This document shows positions 1 through 5,367 of a stretch of DNA of 5,367 nt, piece by piece. Positions within the stretch are counted from its first letter, which is position 1; every line of letters begins with the position of its first letter. A program made the translations under genes and the position numbers. The DNA is from Kiritimatiellia bacterium (GTDB taxonomy: Bacteria; Verrucomicrobiota; Kiritimatiellia; RFP12; DVOR01). The stretch is taken from assembly GCA_017457555.1 (NCBI GenBank), contig JAFTHG010000076.1, positions 1-5,367 of the forward strand, written 5' to 3'. Under the pieces are notes generated by a model. That model had not been told where the DNA came from. It worked only from the letters and a program-made list of their open reading frames with translations, and did no database searches.

Positions 1-650
1 CCCATGGCGAAACACCCGTCATTCAGCAAGATGGCGAGATCCCACTCATCTACGTTGGCGACCTTTGCGAAACCTTGTTGCAGTTTATCCAAACCGGTGA
101 AGTAGCAGATGAACGCCCGATTGCCCATCGAAAGATCTGCCGGGTTTCAGAACTGTTAAACCGCTTTACAACCTTCAAAGAGACGTATTTCGCAAAAGGC
201 GTCATCCCGCATTTGCAAGATGCCTTTGACATTCAACTCTTCAACACGTTTTGTGGCTACATTGATCACAACACCTTCTTCCCATTTCAATTAACAGCGC
301 ATACCGATGCCCGTGGTTCATTCGTTGAAACACTGCGGTTGGAAGGTCTCGGTGGACAAGTATCATTCTCAACCACAAAGCCCGGTATCACGCGTGGCAA
401 CCACTATCATACGCGAAAAATTGAACGCTTTGCCGTCATTAAAGGGAAAGCACAGATTCAATTACGCCGTGTTGGAACCGATGAAACCTTAACCTTTATC
501 CTTGATGGCACCTCTCCGGCCTTTGTTGATATGCCCGTTTGGGCGACTCATAACATCACCAACATTGGAGATGATGACCTTTACACGCTCTTTTGGATTA
601 ATGAATTCTACAATCCGGATGACCCTGACACCTTCTTTGAGGAAGTTTAA
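1..650 (+). CDS. capF: CapF/FnlB/WbjC-type UDP-sugar C4-reductase/C3-epimerase, 3' part only
   Basis: This is the C-terminal part of the bifunctional enzyme of UDP-L-FucNAc synthesis. It acts after CapE and before the 2-epimerase that follows. In the known family, an N-terminal NADPH-dependent SDR domain reduces the C4 keto group, and a C-terminal metal-binding cupin domain epimerises C3. The open frame runs without a stop from base 3, giving 215 visible residues against about 370 in the family, so roughly 155 N-terminal residues, including the nucleotide-binding motif, lie upstream. The segment IYVGDL (bases 48-65) is the usual end of the SDR domain. The cupin has the histidine pair NHYH (399-410), a glutamate shortly after it in KIERF, and a later histidine at 549-551, which together fit a metal site. 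The ending, with NPDDPDTFFEEV, is typical of CapF. The TTG at 75 is internal, not the start. Function is confident by family; the exact sugar stereochemistry is inferred. Confidence 0.93.
   Translation, partial: HGETPVIQQDGEIPLIYVGDLCETLLQFIQTGEVADERPIAHRKICRVSELLNRFTTFKETYFAKGVIPHLQDAFDIQLFNTFCGYIDHNTFFPFQLTAHTDARGSFVETLRLEGLGGQVSFSTTKPGITRGNHYHTRKIERFAVIKGKAQIQLRRVGTDETLTFILDGTSPAFVDMPVWATHNITNIGDDDLYTLFWINEFYNPDDPDTFFEEV
639..645 (+). promoter_or_regulatory. Ribosome binding site of the 2-epimerase gene
   Basis: GAGGAAG lies seven bases before the ATG at 653, inside the last codons of the preceding gene. It supports this ATG as the start and suggests that the two genes are translated from one transcript. 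Confidence 0.7.
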
Positions 651-652
651 CC

Positions 653-1801
653 ATGAGTAAATCCAAACTGAAAGTCATTTCAATCGTTGGTACGCGACCG
701 GAAATCATTCGCTTGGCAGCGGTAATCAAACGTCTGGAAGCCCATGTTGACCACAAAATGGTGCACACAGGGCAAAACTATGACTACGAGCTCAATCAGA
801 TTTTCTTTGAAGATTTAGGGCTTCGCAAACCAGATTACTACCTCAATGTGGACACCTCCTCACTGGGACACGTCTTGGGAGAAACTTTAATTCGCGTGGA
901 AGAGGTCTTCAATCAGGAACAACCCGACGCCGTACTCATCCTTGGCGATACAAATGCCGCCATCGCAGGGATAATGGCCAAGCGCATGAAGATTCCAATT
1001 TACCACATGGAAGCCGGTAACCGTTCGTTTGATTTAAATGTACCGGAAGAAATCAATCGTCGCATTATTGACCATATTGCCGACTTCAACTTGGTCTATA
1101 CCGAGAATTCACGCCGCCACCTCCTGAGCGAAGGATTGCCCCATCGCCATGTCTACGTGACCGGATCGCCCATGTATGAAGTCTTAATGCAACACATGGA
1201 GAAGATTCAGGCCTCCACCATCCTTCAGACACTCAATCTGGAAAAAGGGAAGTATTTTATCGTCAGTTGCCACCGGGAAGAAAATGTAGACTTCCCAACC
1301 AACCTGAAGAAAATCATCACCTTCCTGAATGCCATCGCTGAGAAATACGATTTGCCTGTTGTCGTTTCAACGCATCCCCGGACACGGAAGCGTATTGAAA
1401 GTTTAGGCGATATCCATATTGATCCGCGCATTCAATTCCTCAAACCCTTTGGCTTCTTTGATTACAACGCACTGCAATTAAATGCCAAATGCGCCATTTC
1501 GGATTCTGGAACCATCAGCGAAGAATCCTCAATGCTCAACTTCCCTGCCATCACCATCCGACAGGCACTGGAACGTCCGGAGGCTATAGATGCCGGTACC
1601 ATTATCTTGACAGGATTGGATCCAGACACCGTTCTGGATGCCATTGATCTGGTTCTTGCCGAATTCGCAGCCAATGGTGGCGCCTATGACCGCATCTGCC
1701 CGGAATATCAAGTCACCAACACCTCCTGGCGCGTCCTCAAATTGATCCTCGGCACCGCCAAACTCGCCAACCGCTGGCGCGGCATTGAACAAAAACACTA
1801 A
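653..1801 (+). CDS. capG: Non-hydrolysing UDP-sugar 2-epimerase, CapG/FnlC/WbjD type (UDP-L-FucNAc synthase; WecB family)
   Basis: This cytoplasmic enzyme inverts C2 of the CapF product (UDP-N-acetyl-L-6-deoxytalosamine) to give UDP-L-FucNAc. At 382 residues it has full WecB-family length. Visible motifs are GTRPEIIR (13-20), HTGQNYD (38-44), GDT with Asp99, EAG with Glu120, PEE with Glu132, SCHREEN with His207, and SDSGTISEE (283-291). Asp99, Glu120, Glu132 and His207 align with the catalytic residues Asp95, Glu117, Glu131 and His213 of E. coli WecB. The stretch GNRSFDLNVPEE (122-133), in place of the GLRTGDLYSPWPEE type of true WecB, is what I remember as the signature of the L-FucNAc-forming subgroup, and the position right after capF supports that reading. 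The start ATG is two bases after the capF stop and has a good ribosome binding site. The last 30 or so residues differ from the CapG ending I know, with no visible effect on catalysis. A plain UDP-GlcNAc 2-epimerase is the alternative. Confidence 0.94.
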   Translation: MSKSKLKVISIVGTRPEIIRLAAVIKRLEAHVDHKMVHTGQNYDYELNQIFFEDLGLRKPDYYLNVDTSSLGHVLGETLIRVEEVFNQEQPDAVLILGDTNAAIAGIMAKRMKIPIYHMEAGNRSFDLNVPEEINRRIIDHIADFNLVYTENSRRHLLSEGLPHRHVYVTGSPMYEVLMQHMEKIQASTILQTLNLEKGKYFIVSCHREENVDFPTNLKKIITFLNAIAEKYDLPVVVSTHPRTRKRIESLGDIHIDPRIQFLKPFGFFDYNALQLNAKCAISDSGTISEESSMLNFPAITIRQALERPEAIDAGTIILTGLDPDTVLDAIDLVLAEFAANGGAYDRICPEYQVTNTSWRVLKLILGTAKLANRWRGIEQKH

Positions 1802-1822
1802 ACACTCCTCATAGTTTCAACG
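1802..1822 (+). other. 21-base spacer without a recognisable ribosome binding site; composition boundary
   Basis: This is the longest gap between genes in the window. It is pyrimidine-rich on its left (ACTCCTC) and has no purine-rich Shine-Dalgarno sequence before the ATG at 1823. It holds no hairpin followed by a T-run, and it is too short for a complete sigma-70-type promoter of its own. Sampled GC content drops across it (see findings). Confidence 0.5.
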
Positions 1823-3046
1823 ATGAAAGTCTTACTTGTCAGTCTCATTTTTAACCCTGACAATGTTTCTACAGCCCAAATTTGGTCTGGTATAGCGACA
1901 GATTTAAGAAATGCGGGTCATGACATTCTTGTTATTACCACTACCCCACACTTCAATCGTGACGTAAGTTTGGAAGCAGCCCAACCACTACATTCATGGA
2001 TTGGAAAACTTATCCAACGTAGTTATTATAACTCCATTCCCGTCTATCATATCTGGATGCCTTCCAAACATATTTGGACTCCAATACGATTACTCTCATG
2101 GATCGCATTTCATATTATCAGCACATTACTTGGTTGTATTTTACGTTTTAAACCAGATATTGTTATTGCTCCATCACCACCTCTTACAATTGGTCTCTCT
2201 GCGTGGGCCATTGCTCTTGTAAGACGAGCACATTACATCTACAACGTGCAAGAGCTTTACCCTGACATTGCCGTGAATCTTGGCGTAATACGTAATCAAT
2301 ATATCATTCGTTTCTTTAGGAAGTTAGAACGTTTTATTTACGAAAAGGCTGTCGCCGTCACCTCTATTACACCAGCAATGTGTGCACTTATAGCACAACG
2401 GACTCATCCTTCAAAAGTCCATCTAATTCCTAATTTTGTTGATTTAACAGATGTTAAAACTGTTGCACGTGAGAATGCGTTCGCAAAAGAACACCATCTC
2501 ACAGATAAATTTGTTATCACTTATGCTGGCAATATGGGCATCCCCCAAAATTTGGAAGTTTTAATCAATTTAGCACAACTTATTCCCTCGATTACCATCC
2601 TATTTGTCGGTGATGGTGGTGATGCAAATCGCCTAAAGCAGATTGCAACAGGCTTATCCAATGTCCGCTTTGTTCCATACCAACCACTCTCACGAATGCC
2701 TGAAATCTATGCATGTAGTGATTTATTCTATGTAGGTCAAGATCCTAAAGCATGTTCAGACGGTATACCTAGTAAAATATATCGTATTTTAGGTAATAAG
2801 AAACCGCTTCTAATTAAGACTGCTCCCTCTTCTGATTTGGCAAGATTCAGTTACGAATCCCAAAGTGGCATCCTCATTCCAGACGACTTATCCAATTTTG
2901 TTGCTGAGTTTAATGAATTCATTACCAACCGTGCGTTATTGCAGAAAATGGCTGAAAATGGTTTGAATTATGTTTCAACTGTTTTTTCCCGCCCCTTGAT
3001 TAGCCATCAATACGAAACACTTTGCAAAACGGTTATGTCCAAATGA
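1823..3046 (+). CDS. wbuB: GT4 family glycosyltransferase, WbuB-like (putative L-FucNAc transferase)
   Basis: This is a predicted GT-B fold, inverting-nucleotide-sugar-independent (retaining) glycosyltransferase of 407 residues, close to the usual 400 for WbuB/WbjE proteins. It probably acts at the cytoplasmic membrane face on the lipid-linked sugar. The N-terminal half starts with a buried strand (MKVLLVSLIF), and carries a hydrophobic stretch near residues 90-110 that may touch the membrane, APSPPL at 116-121, and VQELYPD at 142-148, all usual in this subgroup. The C-terminal donor domain has IPNFVD (202-207), YAGNMG (234-239), a VGDGGD loop near 262-267, and GIPSKIYRIL (314-323). The classical E-x7-E pair of GT4 enzymes is replaced by Asp313 and Arg321, which I recall as normal for WbuB/WcaI-like proteins with the PSK motif. 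The gene follows UDP-L-FucNAc synthesis, so L-FucNAc is the likely donor sugar; that is inference. No ribosome binding site precedes the ATG, but no better in-frame start exists. GC is lower than upstream. Confidence 0.9.
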   Translation: MKVLLVSLIFNPDNVSTAQIWSGIATDLRNAGHDILVITTTPHFNRDVSLEAAQPLHSWIGKLIQRSYYNSIPVYHIWMPSKHIWTPIRLLSWIAFHIISTLLGCILRFKPDIVIAPSPPLTIGLSAWAIALVRRAHYIYNVQELYPDIAVNLGVIRNQYIIRFFRKLERFIYEKAVAVTSITPAMCALIAQRTHPSKVHLIPNFVDLTDVKTVARENAFAKEHHLTDKFVITYAGNMGIPQNLEVLINLAQLIPSITILFVGDGGDANRLKQIATGLSNVRFVPYQPLSRMPEIYACSDLFYVGQDPKACSDGIPSKIYRILGNKKPLLIKTAPSSDLARFSYESQSGILIPDDLSNFVAEFNEFITNRALLQKMAENGLNYVSTVFSRPLISHQYETLCKTVMSK

Positions 3047-3939
3047 GTACTTTGATTTTAATTACTGGCGCTTATGGATTCGTCGGAAAAAACCTTTGCC
3101 AATATCTTGTTGCAAATGGCTATCAGTGTGATGCGCTTGATTTAGCAGAATCTGTTTGCGATGCTGTTCCATATCGCCACCATTACACATGGGATAACCT
3201 TGATTTATTATTGCCACACTTAAAAAAATATGCTGCAATTATTCATCTTGCAGGTAAGGCACATGATCTTAAAAACGTCAGCGATCCTCAGTCTTATTTT
3301 GACATTAATGTTGGATTGACAAAGAAAATTTTTGATTTAACGCATCAGCAAGTCGCGAAATTCATTTACTTTTCAACGAGTAAAGTCCTTGATTCAACCA
3401 CTCCGTATGCCGAATCTAAACGAGAGGCTGAACATTATCTCGCCGACCAAGCCATTATCTTACGCCCTGCAATGATTCATGGTCCGGGGAATAAAGGCAA
3501 CTTGAATTTACTATGGAAAATTACTCAATACCATTTTCCATGGCCTTTGGCAGCTTTTGAAAATAAGCGTTCATTCGCTTCAATTGATAATATTTGTGCT
3601 GTCGTTTTAGCCCTTATTCAACGTGGTAAAAATGGCATCTACACTGTTGCGGATGATACTCCTCTTTCAACAAACCAAATTATTCAAATGATGGCGTCTG
3701 TACAAGGACGCAAAGCTCACCTGTGGCGAATCCCAAAAGCAATTATGCGCTGGTGTTCTAAGGTGGGTGACCTATTTCATCTTCCGTTAAATTCCGAACG
3801 CCTCCACAAATTAACAGAAGATTCACTTCTTGACAATACTTTGCTGAAAAAGCATCTAAATTGGGATACTATGCCAATAGATGCGATTAATGGTATGTTC
3901 AAGACACTCCAATCATTCAAATCCGGAGAATCGCGATGA
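3043..3939 (+). CDS. Extended SDR nucleotide-sugar reductase/epimerase (WbjF/WreQ-like role)
   Basis: This is a 298-residue NAD(P)-dependent SDR. GAYGFVG (9-15) is the Rossmann glycine motif, and Asp33 after the second strand suits ribose binding and NAD preference. LAGKAH follows near 67-72. The catalytic set is Ser/Thr in FSTSK (110-114) with Tyr122 and Lys126 in YAESK. RPAMIHGPGNKGN and the later FENKRSF are marks of a subfamily that I recall beside PglC-type transferases and short 4,6-dehydratases in many polysaccharide loci. Both partners follow here, so the likely job is C4 reduction of UDP-4-keto-6-deoxy-GlcNAc to UDP-QuiNAc or UDP-D-FucNAc; a 4-epimerase role is possible. I chose the ATG at 3043 because its ATGA overlaps the wbuB stop and the glycine motif follows at the normal distance. 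A TTG at 3022 would add seven residues with no ribosome binding site. The loop before the catalytic Tyr is unusually short (see findings). Confidence 0.88.
   Translation: MSTLILITGAYGFVGKNLCQYLVANGYQCDALDLAESVCDAVPYRHHYTWDNLDLLLPHLKKYAAIIHLAGKAHDLKNVSDPQSYFDINVGLTKKIFDLTHQQVAKFIYFSTSKVLDSTTPYAESKREAEHYLADQAIILRPAMIHGPGNKGNLNLLWKITQYHFPWPLAAFENKRSFASIDNICAVVLALIQRGKNGIYTVADDTPLSTNQIIQMMASVQGRKAHLWRIPKAIMRWCSKVGDLFHLPLNSERLHKLTEDSLLDNTLLKKHLNWDTMPIDAINGMFKTLQSFKSGESR
3925..3929 (+). promoter_or_regulatory. Ribosome binding site of the phosphoglycosyl transferase gene
   Basis: GGAGA lies six bases before the ATG at 3936, within the end of the SDR gene. Together with the ATGA overlap it supports this start and coupled translation. 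Confidence 0.65.
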
Positions 3940-4598
3940 GCTGTTATCCTTTCGTTAAACGCCTGATTGACATTATCCTTTCAGCAATTGCTATTCTCAT
4001 TCTCTCTCCTCTTTTACTTCCAATTATGCTGATCCTTAAATGTACTGGAGAGCATGACATTTTCTATGGACAGTGGCGTATTGGATTACACAATCAACCT
4101 TTTAGAATTTGGAAATTCGCCACAATGTTGAGAGCCTCTCCCTCTATGACTGGTGGCTTACAGACCACACATGGTGACCCAAGAGTTTTACCTTTTGGGA
4201 AATTCTTGCGTAAAACAAAGATTAATGAAATCCCACAAATCTTTAATATTTTCCTTGGCGATATGTCAATCGTTGGCCCAAGACCTCTTGTAGACAAAAC
4301 ATTCGCTCCTTATTCATCCAAAGTAAAAGAACGTATCTATACCGTACGCCCTGGTTTAACAGGGATTGGCAGTCTTATTTTTCGCGATGAAGAAACCATC
4401 CTGACGAACTCTCCTCTCCCTGTTGACGAATGTTATGAGAAGGAAATCGCTCCTTATAAAGGTGCGCTTGAAATGTGGTATCTTGACCACATTAGTCTTT
4501 GGACAGACATTAAGTTAATCTTTGCCACTGCATGGGTTGTTCTTTTTCCAAAAAGCACACTTGTACTCCGTTGGTTTAAGGACCTACCTGTACGATAA
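3936..4598 (+). CDS. Monotopic phosphoglycosyl transferase (PglC/bacterial sugar transferase family), initiating enzyme
   Basis: This is the predicted priming enzyme: it transfers a sugar-1-phosphate from a UDP-sugar to undecaprenyl phosphate at the inner face of the membrane. At 220 residues it is the minimal PglC type, without the polytopic N-terminus of WcaJ or WbaP. Lys8-Arg9 and Asp12 precede one hydrophobic re-entrant helix (about 10-34) that carries the helix-breaking Ser24-Pro25 pair known from PglC. Then come RIG and the WKFATML segment, DPRVLPFGKFLRKT, INEIPQ (96-101), GDMSIVGPRPL (108-118) and the C-terminal WYLDHISLWTDIK. The catalytic dyad position reads Asn97-Glu98 where characterised enzymes have Asp-Glu (see findings). 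The start codon overlaps the SDR stop as ATGA. Its neighbours, an SDR and a 4,6-dehydratase, suggest a 6-deoxy-HexNAc-1-phosphate substrate such as QuiNAc or D-FucNAc; this is inferred, since substrate cannot be read from sequence alone. Confidence 0.92.
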   Translation: MSCYPFVKRLIDIILSAIAILILSPLLLPIMLILKCTGEHDIFYGQWRIGLHNQPFRIWKFATMLRASPSMTGGLQTTHGDPRVLPFGKFLRKTKINEIPQIFNIFLGDMSIVGPRPLVDKTFAPYSSKVKERIYTVRPGLTGIGSLIFRDEETILTNSPLPVDECYEKEIAPYKGALEMWYLDHISLWTDIKLIFATAWVVLFPKSTLVLRWFKDLPVR

Positions 4599-4603
4599 AG
4601 GAG
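4597..4603 (+). promoter_or_regulatory. Strong ribosome binding site of the 4,6-dehydratase gene
   Basis: AAAGGAG lies six bases before the ATG at 4610 and overlaps the stop codon of the preceding gene. It is the best Shine-Dalgarno sequence in the window and fixes the start of the next gene. Confidence 0.8.
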
Positions 4604-4609
4604 CTAAAC

Positions 4610-5367
4610 ATGTTAGCATTTGACATTGAACAATTTATTCGTACTTCCGTAACATATCGTAGTGAATCATTACTCGCTGCAGACTATCAACGATATTCGG
4701 AAACATTACACCAACGAATTAATAATAAACGTATTTTAGTCATCGGTGGAGCTGGAACAATCGGTTCAAACTATGTTAAAGCTGCACTTCGTCATTTTTC
4801 ACCTGCGGCAATGGTTGTTGTGGATATTGACGAAAATGCATTAACGGAACTCACACGCGAACTCCGTGCCTCCTCTGACTACAAAGTGCCTGGAACGTAT
4901 ATAACCGAACCTATTGATTTAGGCTCTTCGCTTTTTGAACGTTTCTTCAAAGCTACAGGCCCCTTTGATATCGTTGCAAACTTCGCAGCTCGCAAACATG
5001 TTCGTGCAGAACGTGACCTCTTCTCCATTGAAGCCATGTGTGAAACAAATGCTTTTATGGCAAAGAAGTTACTTGATCTTCTTCTTGAGACCCCGCCTGA
5101 AGCTTTCTTTTGCGTTTCCACAGACAAGGCTGCCAATCCTGTCAATATTATGGGTGCCACAAAAAAATTAATGGAAGAAACGATTATGGCCTATTCTAAT
5201 CTTCTTCCTATTAAAACTGCGCGTTTTGCGAATGTTGCTTTTTCAAATGGCTCCCTTCCGCAAGGGTGGTTACATCGAATCGCCAAAAAGCAACCGCTCT
5301 CCTGCCCTCTTGGTATTCGTCGTTATTTTGTCAGCCCTGTTGAATCAGGTGAACTCTGTTTATTTGC
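4610..5367 (+). CDS. Membrane-free CapD/FlaA1-like UDP-GlcNAc 4,6-dehydratase, 5' part only
   Basis: The first 252 residues are visible and the frame is open at the right edge. This is a Polysacc_synt_2 family SDR, expected to convert UDP-GlcNAc to a UDP-4-keto-6-deoxy-HexNAc. A 40-residue leader without membrane segments precedes GGAGTIGS (46-53), the NAD-binding glycine motif; Asp72 in VVVDIDEN ends the second strand. FDIVANFAARKHVRAE corresponds to the AA-x-KHV segment of the family. The catalytic region is STDKAANPVNIMGATK (170-185): Thr171, Asp172 and Lys173, then Met181-x3-Lys185, where Met replaces the usual SDR tyrosine as in PglF and WbpM. ARFANVAFSNGS and RRYFVSP follow. Unlike WbpM, PglF or CapD, it has no N-terminal transmembrane domain. 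I recall related stand-alone proteins of about 400 residues, so perhaps 150 C-terminal residues lie outside. Whether it keeps or inverts C5 is not certain; pairing with the SDR favours the D-series product. Confidence 0.9.
   Translation, partial: MLAFDIEQFIRTSVTYRSESLLAADYQRYSETLHQRINNKRILVIGGAGTIGSNYVKAALRHFSPAAMVVVDIDENALTELTRELRASSDYKVPGTYITEPIDLGSSLFERFFKATGPFDIVANFAARKHVRAERDLFSIEAMCETNAFMAKKLLDLLLETPPEAFFCVSTDKAANPVNIMGATKKLMEETIMAYSNLLPIKTARFANVAFSNGSLPQGWLHRIAKKQPLSCPLGIRRYFVSPVESGELCLF

Noticed and set aside
75..650. TTG at 75 as the start of the first gene
   Set aside because: The same frame is open to the left edge and encodes the end of the SDR domain of CapF, so this TTG is an internal leucine.
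1529..1798. 89-residue open frame on the minus strand
   Set aside because: It lies wholly antisense to the well-supported 2-epimerase gene, has no recognisable family motif, and mirrors that gene's codon structure.
1802..1822. Promoter or terminator in the longest intergenic gap
   Set aside because: It is only 21 bases, with no stem-loop plus T-run and no room for paired -35 and -10 boxes; the genes appear to be one operon.
2754..2764. TTCAGACGGT, nine of ten bases of the Neisseria DNA uptake sequence (reverse complement)
   Set aside because: It is a single imperfect copy inside a coding region, with no second copy in 5.4 kb; chance is sufficient.
3022..3042. TTG at 3022 as start of the SDR gene
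   Set aside because: It adds seven residues before a standard N-terminus and has no ribosome binding site; the ATGA overlap at 3043 is the usual arrangement.
4879..5160. 93-residue minus-strand frame and an overlapping 78-residue plus-strand frame
   Set aside because: Both overlap the 4,6-dehydratase gene, whose motifs and strong ribosome binding site are clear; neither shows domain features.

Overview
This window is part of a surface-polysaccharide (capsule, O-antigen or exopolysaccharide) biosynthesis locus. Six consecutive plus-strand genes are packed end to end, with at most 21 bases between neighbours. The first gene is cut by the left edge and the last by the right edge. I see no RNA gene, mobile element, CRISPR array, convincing promoter or terminator, and no gene-free stretch longer than 21 bases. 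The host cannot be assigned safely: these families are shared by Proteobacteria, Bacteroidetes and Firmicutes. The bases show only a moderate-to-low GC bacterium that uses Shine-Dalgarno initiation.

Left part (1-1801): the end of a CapF/FnlB/WbjC-type reductase-epimerase and a complete CapG/FnlC/WbjD-type UDP-sugar 2-epimerase. These are the last two steps from UDP-GlcNAc to UDP-N-acetyl-L-fucosamine (UDP-L-FucNAc). The first enzyme, CapE/FnlA/WbjB, is presumably just upstream. Next (1823-3046) comes a WbuB-like family 4 glycosyltransferase, the family usually proposed to transfer L-FucNAc.

Right part (3043-5367): an extended SDR nucleotide-sugar reductase/epimerase, a monotopic PglC-type phosphoglycosyl transferase, and a membrane-free UDP-GlcNAc 4,6-dehydratase. 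I infer that the dehydratase makes a 4-keto-6-deoxy-HexNAc nucleotide, the SDR reduces it at C4 to UDP-QuiNAc or UDP-D-FucNAc, and the transferase loads that sugar-1-phosphate onto undecaprenyl phosphate to start the repeat unit. WbuB would then add L-FucNAc.

The gene order mirrors the Pseudomonas aeruginosa O11 run wbjC-wbjD-wbjE-wbjF-wbpL-wbpM, but the initiating transferase and the dehydratase are of different architectural types. Base composition falls near position 1800, from about 48% GC to about 37% in sampled lines, which suggests a mosaic join between the L-FucNAc supply genes and the rest. This looks like a recognisable glycan locus with some instructive variations. I found no evidence of an entirely undescribed system.
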